The notes under the pieces: generated by a model
Database searches by the model: none
What the model saw: only the letters and a program-made list of their open reading frames with translations
What the model was told of the DNA's origin: nothing
Translations under genes and position numbers: made by a program
Assembly: GCF_015356825.1 (NCBI RefSeq)
Contig: NZ_JAACYW010000099.1
Span: 1-35,407 of the forward strand
Length of the DNA stretch: 35,407 bases
Reading direction: 5' to 3'
From: Catenulispora rubra
GTDB lineage: Bacteria; Actinomycetota; Actinomycetes; Streptomycetales; Catenulisporaceae
Shown: positions 1 through 8,229 of the stretch, piece after piece
How positions within the stretch are numbered: position 1 is the stretch's first letter
Layout: every line of letters begins with the position of its first letter

Positions 1-78
1 GGATTGGAGCGCGGCAGGGCGCGGGTCCGGCTACGCGCCCCTGACTGTGTTCTCCCGCGCCCTGCCGCGCTCCAATCC
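1..78 (-). terminator. Perfect 25-bp inverted repeat, probable terminator
   Basis: Bases 1-25 are exactly complementary to bases 54-78, with a 28-base spacer. The structure lies 16 bases beyond the stop codon of the MaoC gene on the minus strand, so it most likely ends that transcript. There is no T-tract, which is common for actinobacterial terminators. The arm touches the window edge, so the repeat may extend further to the left. Confidence 0.6.
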
Positions 79-93
79 CGCGCAGGCCTCCGG

Positions 94-597
94 CTACGCC
101 GCGGGGGTCGGACGGCCGGGCTGCTCGCCGCCCCGGGCCTCGCCGTACGAGCGCTTGGGGACCATCACCTTGCGGCGGAAGACGCAGACCACGGTGCCGT
201 CCTGCTTGTAGCCCTTGGTCTCGACGTAGACGATGCCGCGGTCGGACTTGGACTTGGACTCGGTCTTATCCAGGACCTCGGTCTCGCCGTAGATGGTGTC
301 GCCGTGGAAGGTAGGCGCGATGTGCCGCAGCGACTCCACTTCCAGGTTCGCGATCGCCTTGCCGGACACGTCGGCCACGGACATGCCCAGGAGCAGCGAG
401 TAGATGTAGTTGCCGACGACGACGTTGCGCTTGAAGTCGGTGGTCTCCTCGGCGTAGTTGGCGTCGAGGTGGAGCGGGTGGTGGTTCATGGTGATCAGGC
501 AGAACAGGTGGTCGTCGTACTCGGTGACCGTCTTGCCCGGCCAGTGCTTGTACACCGCGCCGACCTCGAACTCCTCGAAATACCGGCCGAACTGCAT
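94..597 (-). CDS. MaoC-family hot-dog acyl-CoA hydratase
   Basis: A 167-residue single hot-dog protein of the MaoC dehydratase family, which hydrates enoyl-CoA type thioesters. The hydratase signature is visible near residues 36-46 as MNHHPLHLD; the His and the last Asp are kept, but the catalytic Asp of the classical GDxNPxHxD motif is Asn here. From memory, this variant is common in the mesaconyl-CoA hydratase-like branch, which fits the acyl-CoA dehydrogenase and malyl-CoA-lyase-like genes 3 kb away, but the substrate is inferred. I chose the ATG at 597 because AGAAGGGA sits just upstream; a GTG at 618 in frame would add 7 residues and lies inside that ribosome site. The C-terminus is a short Gly/Pro/Ala-rich tail. 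It is divergent from the DUF4328 gene. Confidence 0.85.
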   Translation of the reverse strand: MQFGRYFEEFEVGAVYKHWPGKTVTEYDDHLFCLITMNHHPLHLDANYAEETTDFKRNVVVGNYIYSLLLGMSVADVSGKAIANLEVESLRHIAPTFHGDTIYGETEVLDKTESKSKSDRGIVYVETKGYKQDGTVVCVFRRKVMVPKRSYGEARGGEQPGRPTPAA

Positions 598-758
598 GGA
601 TGGGGGGTCCCTTCTCACCTGGTCGCCGCCGGTCGCCCGGTCGGCGCTGCCGCTGTCCCGCGTTCTGCGGTCATCTTCGCGCAGCGGGCTACTCGCCAGT
701 AGTACGCCGGGCGGTGAGGTCCGCCACGTTCTTGACGCGGCGGCTCCGCGCTGATGTG

Positions 759-1778
759 ATGCCCGGCGTGACCGGGAGCCCGATATCCGACTACGGATAC
801 CCCACGCCGTACAACATCGCGACGCCCCGCATCAGGACCTCGGTCGGCGGCCTCGGCGTGGCCGTGATCGTCCTGCTGGCCCTGGACGCGGCTCTGGCCG
901 CCCTCGCCGCCGGATTCCTGGTCTGGCGGCGCTCACTGCTCACCGACTTCCTCAACGACCCGGGCTCGGTCGCCCCGGCCGGCCTGGACAGCTCCGACGC
1001 GGGGGCCCGCAACACGATGGGCTGTTTCAGCCTCGTCACACTGGCCACGATCATCGTGTTCATCTGCTGGTTCTGGGCCGCGCGCACCAACGCCGAGGCC
1101 TACTCCCCCAACCGCGGCACCCTCGGCGTCGGCTGGTCGATCGGCGGCTGGTTCATCCCGGTGGCCGCCCTGGTGCTGCCCTGCATCGTCGCCCGCGACA
1201 TCAATCGCGGCACCATGCGCGGCCACCAGCGCAGACCCGTGGGCGGCGGCCTGCTCACCGGCTGGTGGTGGGCCGCGTTCCTGGCGTTCTGGCTCGCCGG
1301 CCTGGTGGTGAGCGGCGCGAACGGCCGACTCCAGAACGACGCACCCGCGGACCGCGCGACCGACCTGCAGTCGGCAGCGACCGACGGCATCGTGGCCCTG
1401 GCGATCGGCGTGGCGGCGGCACTGCTGGCCATCGCCTACGTGGCGACGATCACGAGGGAACAGAAGGCGCGCAACCTGGCGGGGGCCTGGTACGGCGGGC
1501 CGGGGATGCCGGCGCAGGCGCCTTACGGGATGGCTTATGGGTACGGGGTGCCGGGCTACCCGATGCCGGGTCAGGTGCCGGGCCCGGGCGGCTATGCGAT
1601 GCCGGGGTACCCGATGCCGAGCCAGCCGCCGGCTGCCCCGACGCAGGAAGCCTGGGCTGTGCCGGAGCCGGTGCCGCCGGTGCAGGATCGGATTCCGGTC
1701 GCCGATACGCAGACTGCTGATGTGCAGGACATCGAGCCGCCGAAGGAGCCCGGCGACTGGCTCACGCCGCCGGGCTAG
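759..1778 (+). CDS. DUF4328 four-helix membrane protein with Gly/Pro/Tyr-rich tail
   Basis: A 339-residue integral membrane protein. Four hydrophobic segments are visible (about residues 30-52, 86-106, 124-144, 168-188), with a fifth near 210-230. The stretch around WFWAARTNAEAY and VGWSIGGWFIPV is the typical DUF4328 pattern of an R-x-N motif followed by a GW..GGWF.P segment. The function of the family is unknown. The C-terminal 110 residues are low-complexity, with two copies of a PGYPMP-type repeat (PGYPMPGQ, PGYPMPSQ), and are presumably cytoplasmic and disordered. The start is uncertain: ATG at 759 has no clear ribosome site, and GTG at 756 or 768 is possible. The reading frame stays open further upstream, but that stretch looks non-genic. 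Confidence 0.8.
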   Translation: MPGVTGSPISDYGYPTPYNIATPRIRTSVGGLGVAVIVLLALDAALAALAAGFLVWRRSLLTDFLNDPGSVAPAGLDSSDAGARNTMGCFSLVTLATIIVFICWFWAARTNAEAYSPNRGTLGVGWSIGGWFIPVAALVLPCIVARDINRGTMRGHQRRPVGGGLLTGWWWAAFLAFWLAGLVVSGANGRLQNDAPADRATDLQSAATDGIVALAIGVAAALLAIAYVATITREQKARNLAGAWYGGPGMPAQAPYGMAYGYGVPGYPMPGQVPGPGGYAMPGYPMPSQPPAAPTQEAWAVPEPVPPVQDRIPVADTQTADVQDIEPPKEPGDWLTPPG

Positions 1779-1880
1779 AGCCGCTGGCCGAAACCAATCG
1801 CCGAGCCAGCCGACCCGGAAGCCAGTCCCGCCGCCGATCCCGAGCGCGGCCAGCACCGCCGATCCGCGCCCAGCGCACCT

Positions 1881-2723
1881 CTACTCCTCGGCCCCGACCT
1901 CGGCGTCGCTTCCGGCGGCCTCCTCCGCGACCGAACCGTAGGCCTCCATCTCCCCGGCGGGCATCACCTCGGAGATGTGCGGCGTCAGCTTCTTCAGCAG
2001 GAGCGCCAGCTGGTCCTCGCTGAGCACGTCGCCGACCACGGTGGCGTGCGCCAGGTCGCCGATCAGGGAGGCGGCGCGGGACAGGCCGGCGTCGCGGTCC
2101 CAGGCCCGGTAGGTCGCCGCGCGGGCGTAGCCGCGGGCCACGCGGGCGGCGCCGACGCGGTCGTGGCGCAGGAGTTCCAGGTCGGCGGCGTCCAGGACTT
2201 CGCGGCGGTCCACTTCGAAGATCACGTCCGGGCGCTCCAGGCCGGTCCCTATCTGGTCCACCTGCTGGCGCTCCAGGTTGGAGACCGCGGTGATCAGGCC
2301 GTTGACGTGCCGGCCGTGCGGGCCGTAGGCCCACCAGCCCGGGACCTCGGCGACCACCAGGAACTCGCGAGTGACGATGGCCTTCGCGCCGACCGCGCTG
2401 GAGGGCGTGTAGTGCTCCGGGGCCGAGACCGCCTGGAGCTGGAACAGGCGGAAGCCGCCGTCGATGCCGAGGGAGAGCGTCATGTCGTCGGCGATGCCCA
2501 GGCCCACCTGCGCGGGGTCGGGGTAGACCAGCAGCCCCACCGGGACGTCGGACTTCGGCGAGGCCTCGTCGTCGTCGACGGACAGCGGGTCGTGGTCCTG
2601 CCACGTCGAGGGGATGAACGTGGTCACGCCCCGCTCGAGCGCGTCGTAAAGGTCGACCTTGTGGTGGTCCGGCCCCACGAACCTTGTCCCGTCCATCCTC
2701 GCTATGACGTAGTAAGTCGCCAC
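1881..2723 (-). CDS. Hypothetical protein, unrecognised
   Basis: A 280-residue soluble protein that I do not recognise. It starts at a GTG (2723) with GGGAAG six bases upstream. The first 150 residues look beta-rich (segments such as TYYVIARMDGTRFVG, FRLFQLQAV and FLVVAEVPGWWAYG). The second half is helical and charged, with a DRREVLDAADLELL segment, an Arg/Ala-rich helix and a Leu-rich LLLKKL helix, and it ends in an acidic Glu/Ala tail. No signal peptide or membrane segment is visible. It is convergent with the DUF4328 gene and 89 bases downstream of the hydrolase gene on the same strand, so the two could be co-transcribed. Codon bias is typical of a real gene. Confidence 0.75.
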   Translation of the reverse strand: MATYYVIARMDGTRFVGPDHHKVDLYDALERGVTTFIPSTWQDHDPLSVDDDEASPKSDVPVGLLVYPDPAQVGLGIADDMTLSLGIDGGFRLFQLQAVSAPEHYTPSSAVGAKAIVTREFLVVAEVPGWWAYGPHGRHVNGLITAVSNLERQQVDQIGTGLERPDVIFEVDRREVLDAADLELLRHDRVGAARVARGYARAATYRAWDRDAGLSRAASLIGDLAHATVVGDVLSEDQLALLLKKLTPHISEVMPAGEMEAYGSVAEEAAGSDAEVGAEE

Positions 2724-2812
2724 TGTTTACTTCCCGCCCTATACGTTCGCGCTCTTCAACCGCCTCAAGGCACCATCCTGCCGCAACCCGACCCCGCAGC
2801 GGGACCGACCAC

Positions 2813-3679
2813 TCAAAAACCCAGGGAACGCACGGCGGTGGCGACCGCGTCCGGCCGGTCGGCGGCGATCAGGTGTTTGGCATCGGGTAACTCTACGACT
2901 TCGGCACCGGGAAACAACCCCGCGAAGTCGCGCTGGCGTTCGACCCACTTGCGCGCGTGTCCGTCCTCTGACGCGCCCGCCGCCCCCACCAGCACCTGTA
3001 CCAGAACCTCGGGGAACGGCCGCTCGCAGCGCAGCTCAAGTAACTCCACCGCGGTCGGCCGGTACGACCACAGCTCGTTCACCACCGCCGCCGCGACCCG
3101 GCTGGAGCGGTAGACGGCGCGCCCCAACTCGCGGTCCGGATCCCGGTGCGTCGTACTCGCAGCCTGGTAGACCAGCCGCCGCACCGCCGGCCCCAGCACC
3201 TGGTTCAGGCCGAGGAGCCTGGTCCCCCGCACGAAAGCCTGCCCGAACGCCCGGCCCGGCCCGCCCGGCGCCGGCGTGATGTCCGGCTCGGCGCTGCCGT
3301 CGACGAAGACGATCCCGGCGATCCGCTCGGGATGCAGGCGCGCGAAGGCCTCGGCGTGGAAAGCCCCGTAGGAGTGCGCGACCACGACGACCTTCTCCTC
3401 CGGCCCGACGCCGACCGCGTCCAGCACCCGGCCCAACCGCTCCGCCTCGCCGGCCAGAGTCTGCGGCAGCAGCCTGCCGTCCTCCCGGACCTCCGGCTGC
3501 GACCAGCCCAGCCCGGGACGGTCGAAGCGCACCAGCCGGTGGTCTCCGGCGAGCATCGGCACCACCGGGTCCCACTCGAACCAGGCCCCGGCCAGCCCCT
3601 GCACGAACAGCACGACAGGACCCTGCGCACCGTCGCGGACGACGTGCAGCAGCGTGCCATGATCGTCGACGAACCTCAC
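2813..3679 (-). CDS. Alpha/beta-fold hydrolase
   Basis: A 288-residue single-domain alpha/beta hydrolase, probably cytoplasmic. The nucleophile elbow is VVVAHSYGAF (Ser in H-S-Y-G), about residues 100-110. The oxyanion-hole region is the FVQGLAG loop after the second strand, and the catalytic His is in the C-terminal DAKHLIAADRP segment. A cap region with several Arg and Leu residues lies between. The substrate cannot be told; esterase, lipase or lactonase-like activity is possible. The start is fixed by a strong GGAGGAGG ribosome site before GTG at 3679; a much longer open frame upstream is a shadow of the acyl-CoA dehydrogenase. The terminator hairpin at 3739-3769 separates it from the upstream gene, so it probably has its own promoter. 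Confidence 0.88.
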   Translation of the reverse strand: MRFVDDHGTLLHVVRDGAQGPVVLFVQGLAGAWFEWDPVVPMLAGDHRLVRFDRPGLGWSQPEVREDGRLLPQTLAGEAERLGRVLDAVGVGPEEKVVVVAHSYGAFHAEAFARLHPERIAGIVFVDGSAEPDITPAPGGPGRAFGQAFVRGTRLLGLNQVLGPAVRRLVYQAASTTHRDPDRELGRAVYRSSRVAAAVVNELWSYRPTAVELLELRCERPFPEVLVQVLVGAAGASEDGHARKWVERQRDFAGLFPGAEVVELPDAKHLIAADRPDAVATAVRSLGF

Positions 3680-3738
3680 CGCGCCTCCTCCCGGCCATGA
3701 TCCCACGCAAACCGGTGAAAACCCTCGAAAACGGCGAA

Positions 3739-3769
3739 GCGCCCGGATCTCCTCGGAGAAGCCGGGCGC
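3739..3769 (-). terminator. Intrinsic terminator after acyl-CoA dehydrogenase
   Basis: GCGCCCGG (3739-3746) pairs with CCGGGCGC (3762-3769), with an inner CTCC/GGAG pair. On the minus strand it lies 26 bases past the acyl-CoA dehydrogenase stop, followed by TTCGCCGTTTTC. Confidence 0.7.
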
Positions 3770-3795
3770 CACGGAAAGTACGGGAAACCAGAGCC

Positions 3796-4989
3796 CTACT
3801 TCGCCTTGTAGTCCTCCAGCAGCCGCCGACCGATGATCATCTTCTGGATCTCGGCGGTGCCCTCGCCGATCAGCAGCATCGGCGCCTCGCGGTACAGCCG
3901 CTCGATCTCGTACTCCTTGGAGTACCCGTAGCCGCCGTGGATCCGGAAGGAGTCCTCGACGACCTCCTTGCAGTACTCGGCCGCCAGGTACTTGGCCATC
4001 CCGGCTTCCAGGTCGTTGCGCCGGCCGGCGTCCTTGACCTTCGCCGCGCGCACCATCATCGCGTGCGCGGCCTCGACCTTGACCCCCATCTCGGCCAGCT
4101 TGAACTGGATCGCCTGGTGCTGCGCGATCGGCTTGCCGAAGGTGGTGCGCTGCTGGGCGTAGGCGGCGCCGAGCTCGAAGGCGCGCACCGCGATGCCGCA
4201 GGCCCGGGCCGCCACGTTGACCCGGCCCACCTCGACGCCGTCCATCATGTGCGCGAAGCCCTTGCCGGGGGTGCCGCCGAGGATCCGGTCGGCCGGGATG
4301 CGGTAGTCGGACAGCACCAGCTCGGTGGTGTCCACGCCCTTGTAGCCCATCTTCTGGATCTTGCCCGGGACGGTCAGGCCCGGCGCCACCTCGCCGAAGC
4401 CGGCCGGCTTCTCGATCAGGAAGGTGGTGAGGTTCTTGTGCGCCGCGGCCTCGCCGAGGTCGGTGCGGGCCAGCAGGGCGACCAGCGTCGAGGAGCCGCC
4501 GTTGGTCAGCCACATCTTCTGGCCGTTGATGACGTAGTCATCGCCATCCGGCACGCCCTTGGTCGTGATCGCCGCGACGTCCGACCCCAGCGCCGGCTCC
4601 GACATCGAGAACGCGGCCCGGACCTCGCCCTCGGCCATCGCGGGGAGGAAGTGCTGCTTCTGCTCGTCGGTGCCGTGCTGCTTGATCATGTAGGCGACGA
4701 TGAAGTGCGTGTTCAGGATCCCGGAGACCGACATCCAGCCGCGCGCGATCTCCTCGACCACCAGCGCGTAGGTCAGCAGCGACTCGCCGAGGCCGCCGTA
4801 CTCCTCGGGGATCATGAGCCCGAACAGGCCCATCTCCTTCATGCCCTCGACGATCTGCGTCGGGTACTCGTCGGCGTGCTCCAGGTCGTTGGCGACCGGG
4901 ATGATCTCCTTGTCCACGAAGGTGCGGACGGTCGCCAGGATCTCCTCCTGGATGTCGGTCAGGCCGTCGGTTTGCGCCAGGCGCCCCAT
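3796..4989 (-). CDS. Acyl-CoA dehydrogenase (FAD)
   Basis: A 397-residue acyl-CoA dehydrogenase of usual length, oxidising an acyl-CoA to the 2-enoyl-CoA with FAD. Visible signatures are AFSMSEPALGSD at 126-137 (flavin and substrate loop) and, near the C-terminus, LIGEGTAEIQ with the likely catalytic base Glu376 by my count, the place used in medium- and short-chain enzymes. The gene starts one base after the stop of the malyl-CoA-lyase-like gene (TGA-G-ATG), so the two are translationally coupled. In actinomycete ethylmalonyl-CoA clusters a similar dehydrogenase sits beside a CitE-type lyase and a MaoC hydratase. Methylsuccinyl-CoA could therefore be the substrate, but the classical enzyme for that is longer, so this is inference. 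Confidence 0.95.
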   Translation of the reverse strand: MGRLAQTDGLTDIQEEILATVRTFVDKEIIPVANDLEHADEYPTQIVEGMKEMGLFGLMIPEEYGGLGESLLTYALVVEEIARGWMSVSGILNTHFIVAYMIKQHGTDEQKQHFLPAMAEGEVRAAFSMSEPALGSDVAAITTKGVPDGDDYVINGQKMWLTNGGSSTLVALLARTDLGEAAAHKNLTTFLIEKPAGFGEVAPGLTVPGKIQKMGYKGVDTTELVLSDYRIPADRILGGTPGKGFAHMMDGVEVGRVNVAARACGIAVRAFELGAAYAQQRTTFGKPIAQHQAIQFKLAEMGVKVEAAHAMMVRAAKVKDAGRRNDLEAGMAKYLAAEYCKEVVEDSFRIHGGYGYSKEYEIERLYREAPMLLIGEGTAEIQKMIIGRRLLEDYKAK

Positions 4990-4990
4990 C

Positions 4991-5956
4991 TCAGGCCTCC
5001 GGGATCTCGAAGGAAGTGGTGCGGCTCATGCCAGCCGCGCGGCCCTTGCCCGCGATGACCAGGGCCATCTTGCGCGAGGCCTCGTCGATCATCTCGTCGC
5101 CGAGCATCGCCGAGCCCTTCTTCCCGCCGGCCTCGGACGTGCAGTAGTCGTAGGCGTCCAGGATCAGCTCGGCGTGGTCGTAGTCCTCCTGCGACGGCGA
5201 GTAGATCTCGTTGGCCGCCTCGACCTGGCCCGGGTGCAGGACCCACTTGCCGTCGAAGCCGAGGGCGGCCGAGCGGCCGGCGACCTCGCGGAAGGCGTCC
5301 ACGTCGCGGATCTGCAGGAACGGACCGTCGATGGCCTGCAGGTTGTGCATGCGCGCGGCCATCAGGATGCGCATCAGGATGTAGTGGTACGGGTCGGCCG
5401 GGTAGCCGGGGATCAGGGCGCCGACGACCAGCGACTTCATGTTGATCGAGGCCATGAAGTCGGCCGGGCCGAAGATGATGGTCTCCAGCCGGGGGCTCGC
5501 GGCGGCGATCTCGTCGACGTTGACCAGGCCGGCGGCGTTCTCGATCTGCGCCTCGATGCCGATCTTGCCGACCTCGAAGCCCATCGTCTTCTCGATCTGC
5601 GTGAGCAGCAGGTCCAGCGCCTGCACCTGGGCCGCGTTCTGCACCTTGGGGAGCATGATGGCGTCCAGGTTCGGACCCGCGCCCTCGACCACGGTGACGA
5701 CGTCGCGGTAGGTCCACTCGGTGGTCCAGTCGTTGACCCGCACGACCCGGGCCTTGCCGGTCCAGTCCCCCTCATTGAGGAACTTCACGATCGTGTGCCG
5801 GGCCTCGGGCTTGGCCAGCGGGGCGCACGCGTCCTCCAGATCCAGGAAGACCTGGTCTGCGGGCAGGCCCTGCGCCTTCTCCAGGAAGCGCGGGTTGGAG
5901 CCGGGGACGGCCAGACACGAACGGCGGGGGCGCTGCGGACGAGCGGACTCGGACAT
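4991..5956 (-). CDS. HpcH/HpaI (CitE-like) lyase, malyl-CoA/beta-methylmalyl-CoA lyase type
   Basis: A 321-residue TIM-barrel lyase of the HpcH/HpaI - CitE group, which cleaves or forms 3-hydroxyacyl-CoA thioesters such as malyl-CoA or beta-methylmalyl-CoA with Mg. The family start is clear: RRSCLAVPGSNPRFLEKA (residues 11-28), then VFLDLEDACAPLAK (36-49) with the metal-site acidic residues. IEAQIENAAGLVNVDEIA carries the second acidic ligand, and GFDGKWVLHPGQVEAAN is the C-terminal signature. A GGAGGG ribosome site precedes the ATG. It is the first gene of a two-gene unit with the acyl-CoA dehydrogenase and has a promoter and palindrome upstream (5993-6042). A plain citrate lyase beta subunit is less likely, as no alpha or gamma subunits are nearby. 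Confidence 0.92.
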   Translation of the reverse strand: MSESARPQRPRRSCLAVPGSNPRFLEKAQGLPADQVFLDLEDACAPLAKPEARHTIVKFLNEGDWTGKARVVRVNDWTTEWTYRDVVTVVEGAGPNLDAIMLPKVQNAAQVQALDLLLTQIEKTMGFEVGKIGIEAQIENAAGLVNVDEIAAASPRLETIIFGPADFMASINMKSLVVGALIPGYPADPYHYILMRILMAARMHNLQAIDGPFLQIRDVDAFREVAGRSAALGFDGKWVLHPGQVEAANEIYSPSQEDYDHAELILDAYDYCTSEAGGKKGSAMLGDEMIDEASRKMALVIAGKGRAAGMSRTTSFEIPEA

Positions 5957-5992
5957 GGGTGGGTTCCCTCCCGGGAGTGGGTACGGACCGCT

Positions 5993-6042
5993 GATATAGC
6001 CGTCACGTTACTGGCGGGTCACCTAGGGCGTCATCATGACGC
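5993..6042 (-). promoter_or_regulatory. Promoter and 15-bp palindrome upstream of the lyase/dehydrogenase pair
   Basis: On the minus strand a -35-like GTGACC (6017-6022) is followed 18 bases later by a -10-like TATATC (5993-5998), about 37 bases before the lyase start. About 5 bases beyond the -35 box lies a perfect odd palindrome GCGTCAT-C-ATGACGC (6028-6042), a good candidate binding site for a regulator. It is assigned by pattern only. Confidence 0.45.
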
Positions 6043-6072
6043 GCGCCACTTCCCGGGGCCTCTCTGTGGGGG

Positions 6073-7038
6073 TCAGTGCACGCTCTGGCCCCGGTTCGCC
6101 GTCACCACGAGCAGCAGCCCGCCCAGAATCAGCACCGCCCCGGGAACCGCCCAGACCGAGGGGATCTGGTGCAGGAAGACGGCCGCGATGACGGCCGCCA
6201 TGGGCACCTCCAGCAGGATCGCGGTGGAGATCACGGTGGCGCTGGTGGTCTTCACGACGCGGTTGAACAGGGTGTGGCCCAGGAACTGCGCCAGGAGGGT
6301 GAGAGCGCCGATTTTCAGCCACGCGTTGCCGCCGAAGCCGACGAGGTCGGAGCCGGTCGCTCCGACGGCGCCGATGAGGAACACAGACGCCGCGCCGTAG
6401 CACAGGAAGGCGTAGGTCGGCAGCGACGCGGTCTTGCGCACCTCGCCGCCGATGGTCATGTAGACGGCGGCGAAGGCGGCGGCCGTCAGGGCGAGCAGGT
6501 CGCCCTCGAACGCCCGGAACGAGGCGTGGAAGTCCACCCCCGACAGCACCAGCACCCCGGCGAACGCGACCCCGATCCCGGCCCAGGCGCGCGTGGGCAC
6601 GTGATGGCCGAGGACGCGGGCCACGATCGCCGCGAAGATCGGCTGGGTCGCGGCGAAGGCCGTCGCCGACGCGACCGAGGAGAGCTTCGCGGACGGCGTC
6701 CAGGTCGCGAAGTGCGCGCCGAGGATGAGGCCGGAGACCAGCGCCAGCATGGTGGTCCGGCGCCCGAGCCCGCGCAGTTCGGCACGCAGGTTCCCGTGCA
6801 GCAGGACGTACGGCGCGAAGACGAGCGTGGCTATCGCGTTGCGCCAGAAGGCGATGGCCATCGCCGGCGCCGCCGCCGCCGCGATGAGCGGCCCGGAGGT
6901 CCCGACCGCGGTGACCGCCACGCCGAGCACGGCGATGTCGGCCTTCGGCGGTCGGTGGACGGCGGAGACGCGAAGCGGGACGGACGGGGGGACGGAGGGT
7001 GCGGCACCGGGGACGGTCGCGGCGCTGTCGGCGGTCAC
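6073..7038 (-). CDS. EamA/DMT-family transporter
   Basis: A 321-residue membrane protein with about ten hydrophobic helices arranged as two five-helix EamA repeats, typical of the drug/metabolite transporter superfamily. The first repeat begins with ADIAVLGVAVTAVGTSGPL (about residue 33) and contains the FWRNAIA segment common in the family. The second begins after GDLLALTAAAFAAVYM. About 30 residues of Pro/Val-rich cytoplasmic lead precede the first helix. Such proteins usually export amino acids, nucleobases or metabolites, but the substrate cannot be predicted. It is divergent from the gene at 7218 and 116 bases upstream of the lyase gene, from which it is separated by a promoter-like region. 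Confidence 0.9.
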   Translation of the reverse strand: MTADSAATVPGAAPSVPPSVPLRVSAVHRPPKADIAVLGVAVTAVGTSGPLIAAAAAPAMAIAFWRNAIATLVFAPYVLLHGNLRAELRGLGRRTTMLALVSGLILGAHFATWTPSAKLSSVASATAFAATQPIFAAIVARVLGHHVPTRAWAGIGVAFAGVLVLSGVDFHASFRAFEGDLLALTAAAFAAVYMTIGGEVRKTASLPTYAFLCYGAASVFLIGAVGATGSDLVGFGGNAWLKIGALTLLAQFLGHTLFNRVVKTTSATVISTAILLEVPMAAVIAAVFLHQIPSVWAVPGAVLILGGLLLVVTANRGQSVH

Positions 7039-7217
7039 CTGCGGGTCCCGGTCACGTGTAAGTCCCTGTCCTCGATGGTGGTCCTGTCAGCTGATAGCAG
7101 CGTAGCCGGGGGTGCCGGGAGGCCGAGAGGGCGCTCAGCATGCGGGAAGACCGGGGCGTTTCGAAGGCCTGTCCCGAGAAGGCGATCGCGCCGCGCGAGG
7201 TATGAGACGCTACCGCC

Positions 7218-7934
7218 ATGCCCGAGCAGCCCGAGCAGACCACGGCGTCCCGGCGCCCGACGGCGAGCGCGACTCCGACTTCGAGCCCGACCGCGACCGC
7301 TTCCGCCGCCTCGAAGCCTGCGGCCTCGCGGCCCGCCGCGGACGCCAAGCCGAGCCAGACCCCCTGGGTCCCCGAGCCCGACTTCGACGCGGCCCTGATC
7401 GAGGAGGCCGCCAAGAAGTCCGGCCTGGTCTGGCTGAGCCCGGCGGGCCTGTCCGCGAAGGGCGACGCCGCCCGCGCCAGCGGCCCGCAGGCGGTGTGGC
7501 ACGTGTGGCACGACGACGCCGTGACCGTCGTCGCCGGCGGCACCGAGCAGCCGCTGCCCCTGTACGCGGTGCCGGGGCGCGTGGTGGAGGTGGCCATGCG
7601 CAGCAAGGACCAGGGCGGCCGCCTGATCAGCTTCCTGAGCCAGGTCGAACTGGTGGTCCCGGGCACCCCCGAATGGGGCGCGGCCGCCGAGGCCCTGCAC
7701 GCCGAGCGCCTGAACCTCGCCGAGGGCGACCGCTACCAGCAGCGCTGGGCCGCGGAATCCGCCATCCTGCGCATGCGCCCACTCGGCGGCGCCGTGGCCC
7801 CGGACGGCGGGTCGGGCGCGGCCCGGCCGCTGCCCACGCCGGCCACAACGCTCGGACGGATGCCGAAGATGATCGGCGGGGTGCCCCGGGAGAAGGCGGG
7901 TAAGCCGAGCAAGGCGAGCAAGAAGCGCCGGTAA
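7218..7934 (+). CDS. Hypothetical protein, possible split-barrel flavin-fold protein
   Basis: A 238-residue soluble protein. Residues 1-50 are a Ser/Thr/Ala/Pro-rich low-complexity lead. Residues 55-180 form a compact domain with AVWHVWHDDAVTVVAGGTEQPLPLY and VVEVAMRSKDQGGRLISFLSQVELVVPG, reminiscent of the pyridoxamine-phosphate-oxidase-like split beta-barrel (strand, turn, strand, then a phosphate-binding-like RSKD segment). This assignment is weak. The tail is Lys/Arg-rich (KAGKPSKASKKRR) and could bind nucleic acid or acidic surfaces. The start has no clear ribosome site; an ATG in another frame at 7203 lies just upstream. It is divergent from the EamA gene and probably monocistronic. Confidence 0.75.
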   Translation: MPEQPEQTTASRRPTASATPTSSPTATASAASKPAASRPAADAKPSQTPWVPEPDFDAALIEEAAKKSGLVWLSPAGLSAKGDAARASGPQAVWHVWHDDAVTVVAGGTEQPLPLYAVPGRVVEVAMRSKDQGGRLISFLSQVELVVPGTPEWGAAAEALHAERLNLAEGDRYQQRWAAESAILRMRPLGGAVAPDGGSGAARPLPTPATTLGRMPKMIGGVPREKAGKPSKASKKRR

Positions 7935-8229
7935 GAGCTGCGGCAACTTGCCGACAGCATCGCGGCCACCGCAGTGGAGCACCGAACGACCACTAAAAAG
8001 CCGCACCATCACCGCGCTGGCACGCCGAGCGACCTGCTAGAAGCACCGCTGCCACTGCTCTGCCGCGCCGAACGACCTGCTAGACACGCCATCGCTTCCG
8101 GCCCCGGCACCGAACCCACAGCCGCCTCGCGCCGCCCACCCGCCTTCACCTCGGCCACCTCAGCCTCCTCGACCACCCGTTCGGCAGAATCCTGGCATTG
8201 CCCCCAAATGACGCGGGTACCGACCGGCC
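7935..8229. other. Intergenic region with a repeated 19-mer
   Basis: No supportable gene lies in these 295 bases. CGCCGAGCGACCTGCTAGA (8023-8041) recurs as CGCCGAACGACCTGCTAGA (8066-8084), one mismatch in 19. A partial third copy, CACCGAACGACCAC, begins at about 7980. The spacing is 43 bases. I saw no hairpin terminator. The promoter of the downstream operon should be here, but I could not define it. Confidence 0.5.
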
